Of a stretch of 64,000 nucleotides of DNA, positions 23,840-34,699 are shown in pieces. This DNA comes from Pollenia angustigena. Taxonomy: Eukaryota > Arthropoda > Insecta > Diptera > Polleniidae. A program made the translations under genes and the position numbers. How positions within the stretch are numbered: position 1 is the stretch's first letter; each line of letters begins with the position of its first letter. The stretch lies in contig OV884056.1 of the NCBI GenBank assembly GCA_930367215.1, positions 45,942,308-46,006,307 of the forward strand, written 5' to 3'. The notes beneath the pieces were generated by a model, which worked only from the letters and a program-made list of their open reading frames with translations, did not search any database and had not been told where the DNA came from.

Positions 23840-25285
23840 CTGTATAAAACTTATGAAATGAAAGCCTATTTCACTATGTTCAGTTATAATCAGTTAACAA
23901 ATTTTAATAGTTATAGTAAAAGTTAATTATAACTGAACTTGTTGAAATTTGCCCTATAACACTTTTCTATTTAAATGAAATAAATTCTTTAATCATTTTA
24001 AAATCTTTACACATTATCAAATTTGTGTCTAAATGCTTTCCTTATCTTCTTTCCTAAGAAATGTCACACTTCCATAAAATTAGGTCGATCTTATCATCCG
24101 CATAAAGACCTACAAACACGTCTTAACATCTCAACTCAAATCTGTGTGTCTATAATTTTCAAATAATCAAACCGGAACGAAATTACAATTTATAATCTTT
24201 TATTCATAAAGTACAGTGGAACATTTAAATTTGAAAAAAAAGGTAAAATATACCAAAAATGGTCACTTCTTTGCAACATAACAGCCATAAAATTAGGGAT
24301 TCAAATGAAAGGCAGCAACAACGTGCACAAAAACAAAAAAAAAACACACACACACACACACACAAATTTCTCTTAGAGTGAATATGAATTAGTTTTCAAA
24401 TAAAACAATTTAATTAAATAAAAAAAAGTTTGTAAAACAGCATGTTTACCAAGAAGTGGTTGCCAAGAAACACCAAACACACACACACACAAATCAACAA
24501 ATTCATTTCTAAGGATTCCTTGACACAAACAAAAACAACAATGTGGCATAATAACGACGGTATACAGGTAGTCTAAAATTGGTCAGTTGAAGTTGTTTGC
24601 TGAAGGTGGTTTCAAGGGCCAACCAAGTCAAAAAGTAAACACCTCCTCAATGTGACTTCACACCGGCAATTTCAGCTCTTTGAATTTGTTTCTCTCTGTG
24701 TTTTTTTTTTAATTTTTGTTGTTTTAATTTTAATTTATTTACAAAAAGTTAGAAGAAAAATTAACAAGAAGTTGAAGTAATAAGGGTCAGCCAGCAGCAG
24801 TTTGTAAAGTAATTAAGTTAGAAATGAATGTAAAAACAATAGAAAAAATAGCCTTTGAGTTAAAACATGGCAACATTTATTATTATTTATTACTCTCGTT
24901 GTTGTCGTTATGTTTTTACAAATTTCCTACGAAATAAATAGAATAATTTATTACTTTGTTAAATGTGAATAATGAAGAAATACTCCTTTTTATGCAAAAT
25001 ATACTTTTTAGCCCACAATTAAACAAATAATAGGGAAGGGTTTACAGTGTTACAATTTTCGCTAAATTTTGTCTTCAAGAGAAAAGTATCAGTTCGTGTC
25101 TAACAAATTACACTTTTTGAAATGGCTTTAAAGGAAGAAGTAAACACCAACTTCTTCGGTGGTACTTTTTTGAATTTATTAAAAAATTATTTTGAAATAC
25201 TACGAATTTTTCAGCACTTGTAGGAGTGTTTGGCCTGAGTGACGATTATTACTAGGTGCTGTTGCTACTCAACAGATGCTATTAG
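23840..25285. other. AT-rich DNA with CA repeats, no gene seen
   Basis: (CA)n at 24346-24364 and 24478-24490. No coding signal. Confidence 0.45.
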
Positions 25286-25635
25286 TAGTGCTGGGAAACT
25301 ATCGATACTATCGATAGTCGTAAACTATCGAAAATATCGATAGGAAAATTATCAATATCGATATTATTATTATTCAAAATATAGATATGATGACATGTTA
25401 CAGCAGCTATACACTAGAGGTCTGCAAGAATAATTAAAAACCAATTTCAACACACTCATTTGTTTTTTAACTACAATGTATCGAGCACCCAATAATAAAG
25501 AAACAAATGAAAGAATAACCAAAGACAAAACGAATAAAAACTCATTCAATTCAAGTCAAATGAGTGAAATATTCATATATAATTTGAATGTAAAATTTCT
25601 GTACTTACACATTACGTATGTATGTGTAAGCATAA

Positions 25636-26072
25636 CTCCCCTGCAAATAAAATTGGACCACCTGACCCATTTTGATAAAATGGACTACTCCATGGACTAG
25701 TCCGATGTAATGCAAGCATGGACCATGTCATTGTTAAAAAGTGTTTGTAGTGAGACGACATGTCTTCGTTTTTTAACGACATGCTTTCGTGTTTAAACGA
25801 CTTCAAAACTAATCCTCTTGAGTATACCATGGAGTAGTTTTAAAACTACTCCTTACTGGTCCAAAGGTGGGTTATATACCATGGAGTAGTTTTAAAACTA
25901 CTCCTTAGTGGTCCAAAGGTGGGTTATATGGTCCTCTCCTAGGACATCGTAATGTTAAATAGACCAGGTTTTTTCCATACGTTTGGGTTACTTGTGGACT
26001 AGTCCTGGTCCCTTGTGGACTACTCTTTACACGCGTGTTTGGACTGGTCCTATTATTTGCAGGGTCTTACAA
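25636..26072. mobile_element. TIR element with CCCTGCAAATAA ends
   Basis: CCCTGCAAATAAAATTGGACC near 25638 and the inverted GACCCTGCAAATAATAGGAC near 26050-26072. Rich in GGACTAGTCC/ACTACTCC words. Contains an exact-looking 52-bp tandem duplication at 25826-25929 (TACCATGGAGTAGTTTTAAA twice). No target duplication could be fixed. Confidence 0.6.
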
Positions 26073-26487
26073 ATAAAAGAAGCCACAAGCTTACACACAT
26101 ATTATGTCAATGTATTCAAATAAATGTATGGTCCACTGTTGCCAATTTAGAGATTTTCCCGCTAAATCTAGCGTTTTTGAAATGTCAGTCGCGGGAAAAA
26201 ATACGTTTTAGCGGTAAGCGGGATTGAGATTTTCAAACAACTTTCTGCGGCTCATTTTCGCTATAAAACGGTTTCTCAAATTTAAAATTAATAAATTTTT
26301 TACTTTTTCTTTTTGTTTTTCTGGCTAAAAACTACTTGTTTATGTTCACGGTTTTAATTACTTTTATAGTTTTAGTGAACTGAAGGTTGTATGACATTTG
26401 TTTTTCGATTTTCAGTTAGTATTTTGTTAGGGCTGTATGTAACAATTAACAACTTTAAGCTTGCTTAAAATTTTGAAGCAAAAGGTA

Positions 26488-26978
26488 ATACTATGTTCAC
26501 ACTTGGGTTCTTAAACGCGTTTAAGCAGCTCGAACGTGATTAAGCTCTAATCAATTTAAAATCGAGATGATTACCCATACATTGAAGTGATTTGTTAATC
26601 ACTTCAAATTGACATGATTATAACTAAATCACTTCATAAACCACAGAGAATCCACTGAACATACCTCAAATGTAGAATCGCCAACATGATCGTGTACAAC
26701 CAGCCAAGATTTCTGCTTAATGTTTTTATTTTTAATTTTAATTTCATCATTAAAATGATTAAAATAATTTTCTGATAACTTTATAAAAGTGTTTTTATCC
26801 ATTTTTAATACTTTAAAGAAATATAAATTTGTTTGTTGTTTTTTTGTGTGTTTGTTGTGTGTTTGTATTCTTAATCATCTGTCATCTTAATCATCTCAAA
26901 TGTAATGTGAACGGCTTTGATTAGCTAAATCAACGTTTTGCTTAAACGCGTTTAAAAACCTAAGTGTGAACTTAGCAT
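26488..26978. mobile_element. MITE with GTTCACACTTGGGTT ends
   Basis: TATGTTCACACTTGGGTTCT at 26490 and inverted AAGTTCACACTTAGGTTTTT at 26970, then TAAACGCGTTTAAGC in both arms, a 35-40 bp TIR. AAGGTA is present on both sides (26482-26487 and 26979-26984), perhaps the target duplication. Confidence 0.75.
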
Positions 26979-27136
26979 AAGGTATTGATCAAAATTGTCT
27001 CGATAAAACTTAAGCAATATACATAATTCACTTACTTTCATGTAACTAATTTTATCTTATTGCTTAAAACGGCAAATAATTACCAAAAATAGCGTAAATG
27101 CTATAAATTTTTTTAGCGTTTACGTTCTTACGTACT

Positions 27137-28862
27137 AAGTTTGTCATTCCGGGTGAAACTGTTTTAATATTCATCTAAGACCCCATAAAGTACACTTATT
27201 CTGGGTCCTTGAGTAATTCTAAGTCGATTAAGCTATGCCCATCTGTCTATCCGTCTGTTGTCACTTTCAAACGACTCAAAAGGGAATATAAATATTGGCA
27301 TCAAATTGTTTAGAATTCACCTAAGCAGTTTGGGATTGAAGTCCAGCACAATCGGTTCAGTAGGAAAAGAGTTATAAATTAAAATGTGGAACAACTACCC
27401 TAAACAATGTATCATTTGGTACAAAAACTAGCATACACAGAAAAAATTATTTTTCCAATTCAAACAAAAAATTTGTAGAATCAAACAATTTTTTGTTTAA
27501 AATCGGTCCTACAAACAAATTCGCATATTCAAACAATTTATTTGCATTTTGTTTATTGAAAAAAACGCCGATTTTTTCAAACAAATAATTTTACAGAATC
27601 AAACAAAAAGTTTACTGAAATTCATATAAATTTCAAACAAATAATTTTGCTGAATCAAACAAAAATGTTTTGGCACAAGCAATGACGCGCACACAAGCAA
27701 GCACTGTTGGTGAAGATGAAGCAGAGCAGAGCGGCCGGCTCGCTTTGAGACACATTTATTTGTTGGAATAATTTTTGAACGAAGTCTTATTTATACACAG
27801 TGTATTGCTTTATCCTTTCCTTTGCTAATGAAGAAGAAATGTAACCAAAAACGGCGGCAGACCGACTCGATATGTTTTCCGCCATCATTCTATTTTTGTA
27901 TTTGATGTATTTAAACAAACTATTTGAAAAAATTGAATACGGGATTTTGTTTTTTTTACCAACTTTGAAACCAACCAAAAATTTATTTTGTTTCTTATAA
28001 TGTGTTTTTTCTGTTGTTTTAAAAAATGAAATGTTTTTTTTACCTGCTATTGTTTTTGTTGTTTTTTTACTACAAACCTCGTCACGCTATTTTATAATTT
28101 TTCTTATTGCTGTACTTTTTTAAAGCGTCCAAAAATAGACTGCATGTGTTTTTTGTTGTAGTTCTTATATTTCACATAAAGAAGTGTGTCTTACAATCAA
28201 TAAAAAAATGCAAAAAGACGACAACATTAAAGAGCGTTAAATATTTCATACAAAATTATGAAAACTTCGAACCAATAGCGGGCTTATTCAATTTTTGAAG
28301 AGTTGTCCACATTTTTGTTGGTTAAATAAAAATCAAACAAAAATATTGATTGAATCAGTTAAAAAATTTGTAGAAATCAAAAAAATTCGGCAATAATTTT
28401 TTCTGTGTAACTAGTGGCGGAATGCGCATATTGATATAATATTATGCACAGATTCGTTCTATATGACTAAAAATCATAACTGTTAAATCGGTCCATTATT
28501 AAGAACGTCTAAAGTACGTCTAAAGCCCTAACAAATAATGATATTTTTATAAATTTTGTTTTCTAGTCATACAAAACGACTAGAAATTACACTGTCAACT
28601 ATCGTGCAGATCAATCCATAACTTACCATAGGCCCCATATAAAGCATACTCTCGGAAAAAGTTTTAGAACGCGTAGAACCGTAAAGTGATCAATCTGTGT
28701 TCTATTATAATAAGATTTGGTCATTCAAAGTTTTATAAGACTATAAATTCCTTGTTAAAATTTTGTGAAAATCGGCCCATTATTTGCCATATGACCCATA
28801 TAAAGACCACTTCGGAAATATTCTAACTGTAGGTGGAGGGTATCAAAGATTCGCACAGATGA
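27137..28862 (-). mobile_element. DINE-1/mini-me-like Helentron relic, copy B
   Basis: Reverse-strand relative of copy A. From left: AAGTTTGTCATTCC, GACCCCATAAAGTA, a short GTCTATCCGTCTG remnant of the RGAC run, AGCAGTTTGGGATTGAAGTC, then one or two 153-bp-type units (CCATAGGCCCCATATAAAG at 28626) and the 5' end in reverse (GGTGGAGGGTATCAAAGATT at 28832). The 3' terminal hairpin is missing. It is split by the TA-flanked element 27436-28407. More decayed than A, C and D. Confidence 0.78.
27436..28407. mobile_element. TIR element CACAGAAAAAATTATT, TA target duplication
   Basis: CACAGAAAAAATTATT occurs at 27436 and inverted at the right end (28392-28407), 16 of 16 matching. TA lies outside each end (27434-27435 and 28408-28409). 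The interior has repeated TCAAACAAAA/TTTGTTT words. ORFs inside (27787-27978 and 28107-28298) show no family. Confidence 0.85.
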
Positions 28863-29589
28863 ATAAAATAACTAGGGAAGTTCGAAAACTTAGTATGTAA
28901 CTTAATTTGAGAGTCGTATATCTTTGAAAAAGCAGCCTATATCTAGATTTATATGAAACTTTTAAAAATGTTTAGGTTTTAGCGGTATTTTTGAAAAAAA
29001 TCCCTCTAAATTAAATATTTAGCGGTTTCTAGCGGTTTTGACGTCCGATTTGGCGGGAAATGTTCAAAAAAAGTTGGCAACAGTGGTATGTACATTCAAT
29101 AATTCAAAAATTATTCGAATATTTTTTGTAAACTTGCTCTCAACGGGTCATTTCACTGTTTTGTAATTTATGAATGACTCTCAAATTCATTTACAGTAAA
29201 CAAGTATTTTATTCAATTTATTCTCTCTTATTTTTGAATATGGTTTACTCTTTTCTTACATTTTTGAATGTTTAATATTTGAGTAAATGTTGTGCACTTT
29301 GAATAAAGGCAAACAAATGAATTATTCAAAGCAGACCTCTGCTATACACACAGTTTTTTGCCGAAAGTTTTTACTTGCTATTATTAATTCGTGCAGAATT
29401 CCAGCAATGAACACAAACAACAAGAATGGCAGGTGGTATGGATTGCTTAGCTGGGCTTTTTTTTACTACTAACTAAAGGCTTTATGCAGAAATTTTTATA
29501 TGTTTGCATAGGGATTGAAATCTGAACTATCGATAATATCGATAAATATCGATAGTAGAAAATATGGATGGAATATCCCAGCACTAGCT

Positions 29590-29870
29590 GTTAGCTTACA
29601 TGTTGCAAAAGGCAGCGGAGGTTAGATAGCTCCAGCTACAATGCTACCTGCGTGCGTTGGTTGCACTCACACACGGGGAGCGGTTGGTAAACCGACGGCT
29701 ATTGCTGCTAATATTTTCCACAGTTGTTTTCTTTATAATGTCAAGTGAGAGTAAATCCCTAACTGTTGACATTGTGTAATTTTTTTCTAATTTGCCAAGA
29801 AATTCCTACTTAATCCCACATTACTTTTGATGGGTCATATCTATTAAGAGGACTTTAAAGCTGGATGTCA
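29590..29870. other. No recognisable feature
   Basis: Unique-looking sequence of moderate GC content between two transposon nests. Confidence 0.35.
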
Positions 29871-30356
29871 ATACCACGCGTTTTCGCCTCCACGCAGCGC
29901 ATGCTTTTCTAACCTTACTTGCGTTCTTCGTTTCAAGTTACATGCAACGCTTTTTATGCAGCAGCAGCACAAGTAAAAATAAAATTTAATTTGTCAAAAT
30001 CAGCTGTTTTGTTCGAACGCTGCTTGTGACGCCTACAAAAGGAGAAAGTAACCTACTTTTCGTCTCAAGGCATCTACGCTTTTGTGAATGTAACTGACTA
30101 CGTATAACAACACAGATTCTACTTTTTTGACAGCTGCGTATGCAGTGGCATGTCATAACGTCCAGTGTCATAGTGTCCATGGACGTTATGACACTCCAAA
30201 AAGTGTCACAGTGTCCATGGACTTTATGACACTTTTGAAAATGTCATAATGTCCGTGGGCATTATGATACTTTGCAAATGGACATTATGACATTTTCAAA
30301 AGTGTCACAGTGTCCATAACTACTAAAGAAGTTAAATACAAAAAAAGATCTACATA

Positions 30357-30486
30357 CGCGCAGCGAAAACATGTTTTATTATGGTCACAACCAACAAAAT
30401 TTTTTTTAAAGAAACTAATTAAATAAATTAAACATAATATGGTTACAATTTTTTTAAAAATGGTATTGCTGCTTTTTCTCTGGGTG
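30357..30486. mobile_element. 130-bp TIR element of the CACnnAGAAAAA group
   Basis: CGCGCAGCGAAAACATG at 30357 and inverted CACCCAGAGAAAAAGCAG ending 30486, with TA on each side (30355-30356, 30487-30488). The left part is shared with the copy at 19.77 kb, so the insertion predates the spread of its host. Confidence 0.65.
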
Positions 30487-30518
30487 TATATATTAAATAT
30501 ATGTATAATGAAAACACT

Positions 30519-30865
30519 TTTGGGTGCAAGGATTTTCTCCTCTATGGTATAACAAATACCGGCTTCGCTAACTAAAGCTTCTCTGCACAGACGGCCATCG
30601 GCCGGGCGCAAGGATTTTCTCCTCTATGGCATAAAAAACACCGGCTTCGCTAACTAAAGCGTCTCGGCATATCCGGTCTTAGGCCTTCTTCTTCTTAGGC
30701 TTCTCTGCGTAGTCGGCCTTCGTTCGGAAACAAGGCAGATTTTAGAAGCATTACTTAGCGAAGCCGGTGTTTGTTATACCATAGAGGAGAAAATCCTTCC
30801 GCCCGGCCGTAGGCCGGCTGTGCAGAGATGCTTTGATTAGCGAAGCTGGTATTTGTTACACCATA
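30519..30865. repeat. GC-rich direct and inverted module
   Basis: A unit with AAGGATTTTCTCCTCTATGG, ACCGGCTTCGCTAACTAAAG and GACGGCCATCGGCCG occurs twice in direct orientation (30525 and 30608) and again inverted (30756-30865). The whole region can fold on itself. Related modules: 21279-21396, 46710-46828 and 33466-33625. Confidence 0.8.
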
Positions 30866-31019
30866 AAGTTAAGTTGACACTTTTCCGCGGACGCTATGAC
30901 ATTTGTCTGATGGACAAAATGACACTTTTAAAAGTGTCATAACGTCCATGGGCACTATGACACTGGACGTTATGACATGCCACCACGTATGCTGCGAAAA
31001 AGCGAGTAACGCGTGGCCT

Positions 31020-31535
31020 TATATAAAAATAAATATATTTATTTTTTAAACTATTTTTAAGACATTCTGAAAGAGATTTTTTAAGAAGGCAGAGTGGAAT
31101 GACCTGAAAAGTAAAAGCGACTGCATTTTTTTCCAGCTGAAAGTTTGAATATAACCTTATTTACAACTTGTAGTAGTAGATGTTGTTATAAATGTATTTT
31201 CTATAAAATTAAAAGCGTGTGTTAAATTTAACACATCCCTTATAAAGTAAGTTATTTTCATACATGAATTACTTTAATTGTATTGCTGGTCAAAGATTGA
31301 TTTCCAGATATTGGAATGATGCTAATAACATGGATTTTCTTCTCTTTTATTATAAGAATGTTTTTTTAGTATTTCCGTTTCAAAAAATAAGCTTTAAGCT
31401 CCAGTTAGCTGACAGTAACAGTTACGTTGCCAATCAGCTGCTTAATTTGTTTGTATGCAAAACAAAAAGAAAACAAAGGTTTTCTTACGAAGACAATAAA
31501 ATGAAGCAATTTGTTTTTAAATTTTGTTTTTTCTT
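31020..31535. other. AT-rich DNA without recognisable gene
   Basis: Includes a 91-codon open frame at 31264-31539 with no recognisable motif. Confidence 0.4.
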
Positions 31536-31536
31536 T

Positions 31537-31833
31537 TAACCCACTTACAACTACAATACGAGTCGGAAAAAAGCCTCTGTTTATTGTTGGTGTTTTGTTA
31601 AAGCTTTGATATTGTTACAAGTAAGACTTTGAGTGTTTATAATTCTTATTCGCTTTAGGATTTTATTTGTATGATATTTTTAGCTTTTCTCAAATCTTTG
31701 GAAAAGGCTTCCTGATGAGCTGGTCTAAGCAAGCAGTGAAATGCGCATAGAAGCTAGCTTTCCCTCAGCAATAAATTTCAGTGTAATTCTCAAATATAAA
31801 AAAAAAAAATTTGGAATTTAGCACGTCATACAG
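31537..31833 (+). repeat. Short dispersed repeat carrying a hammerhead-like motif, copy 1
   Basis: About 297 bp, from CCCACTTACAACTACAAT at 31542 to TTTGGAATTTAGCACGTCAT. Colinear with 41747-43129 (minus an insertion) and, more loosely, 58613-58868. It has no coding frame, no terminal inverted repeat and no Pol III boxes. The hammerhead-like motif (31700-31763) lies in the second half, followed by AATAAATTTCAGTG. Confidence 0.8.
31700..31763 (+). ncRNA. Hammerhead-ribozyme-like motif, best copy
   Basis: Core CUGAUGA at 31712-31718 and GAAA at 31738-31741. Stem II: GCUG (719-722) with CAGU (734-737). Stem I inner: GGCUUC (706-711) with GAAGCU (750-755), all six paired. Stem I outer: GGAAA (700-704) with UUUCC (759-763). 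Stem III: A-UGC-GCA-U (741-748), self-complementary with no loop. Predicted cleavage is after A31749 (AUA triplet). The weak point is position 10.1-11.1, a G-U wobble instead of G-C. Type I arrangement. Activity is not shown. Confidence 0.68.
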
Positions 31834-31849
31834 AAATCTTTTTAAGAGA

Positions 31850-33345
31850 GATTATAGTAAGCAGTAAGATGCAACTTAACCGTAACGTCTAAATCTGTAG
31901 AAAATTGATTTTTCTTACTTTTTTACTGTACGGCTTAATTACTGTTACTGTCAGCTAACTGGCGCTTTAATTGCATTTAATTGTTAATTTGTCTTCATTA
32001 TACATATGTATATTTTACTGATATGTGTTATAATTGAAATAGTTAGGTTTATTCATGCATTTTATGCATATGTATAATAATTGTTATAGGCATATTTATG
32101 CCTTTTATGCATATGTCTGTTTTTTCGTTTTTGGTTTCATATTTTTAAATGTTTTAAGTACATAAACACTTGCCCCGGCTATAAACAAAATTTTTTTTAC
32201 AAAAAAAGGGGAAAAAGAAACTGTTATTAACTTCACCCACAAATTGCAGCAAAAACGAGATGGATTGCAAAACTCACACATTTTCAAGGTAAGACATGTA
32301 AATAATCTTAATTTTGAGTTTTCTAAAATACGAAAAGTAAAATTCTTTGCTTTCTAAATTTATGTATGCAGTTAAACTGCATATTGTCAGTCACTTTTTG
32401 ATTCCAAGTAGGCCAGAGGCGGAAAAGTCAAACATTGGTTGGTATTGAATGTTTTCCAAATAATGGTGTTGCAGTACTGGCTGTGCGCTTCAATGCTAAA
32501 AAGGCATGTTTGTCCAGCATCTTGACTTCATTATAAACGCAGGTAGATCAACCTAAAATTTTGCATGTCCTTAGACTGTCTCGATTTACTACGATTAATC
32601 CATCCAATACAGTCTCACACAGGTCATAAATTACAAAGTTTTATGATGGTAGCACGCCTTTTTATTCCACACACACACACACACACACCGAAACACTGAA
32701 GGTCAGTGAGTAAATTCCTGTAAATTGTTTTGTCTCAAAAAGGCGAGTACAATTGTGTTGTGTGTTGCAATTTTCCGGGAAATGTAAAACGGAAAAAGGA
32801 TGCCTTTCCTGAATACAATACAAGGCACTATAATTTTTTTTTTTTGCCGTGCTTATAAACGTTCTTCCACGCATATCCGCTGCTATTGTTGATGAAAGTT
32901 TGTAAAAATTCCTTGTTTGTTTATTATAATATTTTGAATAACCTTGTCAAGTTTGTTTTTGTTTGTCTTTTTTTTTTTTTTTTTGAAAGTCTATATTCTT
33001 GTTTGTTTTGAGATTCGTCAAGTTGTTGTTGTAATGAACATAATATGACAGCGAAATTTTGTCAAATGTTTAAAATACATCGTTATTAAAATTTTAAGTG
33101 AAATCTTTTTTATTAGTTTTAAGACCTTGAGGTTTAATTATTAAATCTATTCGACAATGAGTTTAAAACATTTGTCAAATTTTTAGAAAATTATTGAAAA
33201 AGCCAAAGAAAAATGGATTGGTTTTATTGGTTAGCTGCGACTTTTTCCTTGAAAAAAAAAACAAAAATAAACAAAACCTCATCCTTGAGGCCAAAAATTA
33301 ATCAAGTAAATGTTTATTCTTTTCAATCGCAGAACTCTAAATCGA
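31850..33345. other. AT-rich DNA with (CA)n, no gene seen
   Basis: (CA)n at 32670-32690. Open frames on either side are short and without motifs. Confidence 0.45.
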
Positions 33346-33349
33346 ATTA

Positions 33350-33640
33350 GGGACTGTATCAAAATCCCAAATTTTAAAACCCCGAAATGTCAAAATCCTG
33401 AATCCCGAATTTAGAAATCCTAAATTGAAAAATCCAGATACCAAATCACGAATTTAGAAGCTTATGTTAGCGAAGCCGGTATTTGTTATACCATAGAAGG
33501 CGTTCCCAAGACAATCGAATTGAATACTAAGCCACACATGTTTTTCAGGTCTCGCTTCTACAACAAAAACAATCATAGAAGACAAAATCCTTGCGCCCAG
33601 ACGAAGGCCGGATATGCAGAGCAGCTTTGGTAAGCATTCG
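33350..33640. repeat. Fragment of the GC-rich module and AATCCCGAA-like repeats
   Basis: 33350-33460 contains imperfect AATCCCGAATTTAGAA repeats. At 33466-33510 and 33573-33625 are inverted pieces of the module seen at 30.5 kb (TTAGCGAAGCCGGTATTTG, then AAAATCCTTGCGCCCAGACG), separated by an unrelated 65-bp stretch. Confidence 0.6.
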
Positions 33641-33861
33641 GCATTTTGAATTCGGGCAAATGAAGCTCAAATGTTCTAACATAATTTACCGAGCAATAGT
33701 AACATAGCACGTTGCAGAGAAGTAGACTAGTAGGAATCTTGCCCCCCAACTCTCACACTGATATACTTTAGCTCACTACAAACTAGCCGCAGAAGCACCT
33801 ACCTGAAAAATACATTTGTGTATATTTCGTAAAAATTTGGAAAAATGCATTTGCTGCTTAA

Positions 33862-34330
33862 GGCCAGTTTACACGGTAATACAATGTATTACGACATGTC
33901 GAAAAATTATGTAGAATGAGAAAAATGTTATCATGTAAAAGCAAAATGTATTGAGTAAGAGAGAATACGAATACAAAATCTGGCAAGCGGTCGATAAATG
34001 CTTTTTTTCTAAACCATTTAAGAAAGTTTGTATTCTCATCACACCAGAGGTGTTTTTTAACAGAGTTCATTGAAGGTGATAGCATTTTTATACAATTACA
34101 AAAACAACTAAAATCAACTCAGGAAATTTTCATGTTGTTTTTGTAAATATTTAAAACTGCAACCATCTGCTTTTTTGCTATTATTTTTGATTTTACTTTT
34201 ACCATCCGTTTAAACATGAAATATACTTACAAAAGGCTTTTATTTTTTTTTCTTTTAAACACGGAGAGAATTTCATAATATTTTGATCGTACAAAGTCGT
34301 AATACATTGTATTATCGTGTAAACTGGCCT
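33862..34330. mobile_element. TTAA-flanked MITE with GGCCAGTTTACACG ends
   Basis: GGCCAGTTTACACGGTAATA at 33862 and inverted GGCCAGTTTACACGATAATA ending 34329; matching continues over CAATGTATTACGAC, about 35 bp of TIR. TTAA occurs at 33858-33861 and 34331-34334. A diverged relative begins at 34393 (GGCTAGTTTACACTATTATA). Confidence 0.82.
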
Positions 34331-34392
34331 TTAAAGGTATCCATTTAAACATTATTTTAATTTAAAAAAATGCGATTAAATAAAAAATGGCT

Positions 34393-34660
34393 AAAGGCTA
34401 GTTTACACTATTATACCTTGTATTAATACATGTCAAAAACTCAATTAATATGACAAATTATGATAGTGTGCGTCACGAAAATGACAAGTTTTATGAAAAA
34501 AGTTTGACATTCCATATGACTTCATCGTTTTTTGAAAACAATAATATTTTTCTAAACAATAATATTTTTCACTGGATCAGGGTTGTATTTTATTTCAAAT
34601 GTCTAAACTTTGTGTGATGGTGTGAAAACAAGCTGTCGTGTAAAATTACATTTTTTAACA
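34393..34660. repeat. Diverged relative of the neighbouring TTAA MITE
   Basis: Left end GGCTAGTTTACACTATTATA, then AATACATGTCAAAAA, follows the order of the element at 33862. A right end is only weakly visible (GTCGTGTAAAATTACA near 34637). Confidence 0.5.
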
Positions 34661-34699
34661 GTCGCAACAAAACTCATTAGATTTAGAATACGTAAGACT

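Larger units (their letters stand above)
26134..29085. mobile_element. hAT-like element (CACTGTTGCCAA ends)
   Basis: CACTGTTGCCAATTT at 26134 and inverted CACTGTTGCCAACTT ending 29085; GCGGGAAA and AGCGGT words near both ends. Flanks GTATGGTC and GTATGTAC agree at 6 of 8 positions. Hosts a MITE at 26488, a Helentron-like copy and, inside that, a TA-flanked element. Confidence 0.72.
25286..29586. mobile_element. hAT-like element (TAGTGCTGGGA ends) hosting a deep nest
   Basis: TAGTGCTGGGA at 25286 and the inverted end TCCCAGCACTA at 29586, flanked by GCTATTAG (25278-25285) and GCTGTTAG (29587-29594), a 7-of-8 duplication. Both ends are dense in ATCGATA words, including perfect TATCGATA octamers. 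The inside is mainly later insertions (25.63-26.07, 26.13-29.09 kb). Confidence 0.78.
30144..30985. mobile_element. Palindromic TIR element TGGCATGTCATAACGTCC
   Basis: TGGCATGTCATAACGTCCAG at 30146 is exactly inverted at the right (30964-30983). CGTATGC stands just outside both ends (30137-30143 and 30986-30992), a likely target duplication. Sub-terminal zones repeat GTGTCCATGGAC and GTCATAATGTCC in both orientations, giving several competing hairpins. Contains a TA-flanked 130-bp element and a GC-rich palindromic module. A left-half copy lies at 19564-19830. Confidence 0.82.
29874..31016. mobile_element. TIR element with CCACGCGTTTTCGC ends, host of nested palindromes
   Basis: CCACGCGTTTTCGC at 29874 and inverted CCACGCGTTACTCGCT at 31016. 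Both ends also share GCAGC-GYATGC words. The element at 30144-30985 is inserted in it. No target duplication identified. Confidence 0.5.
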
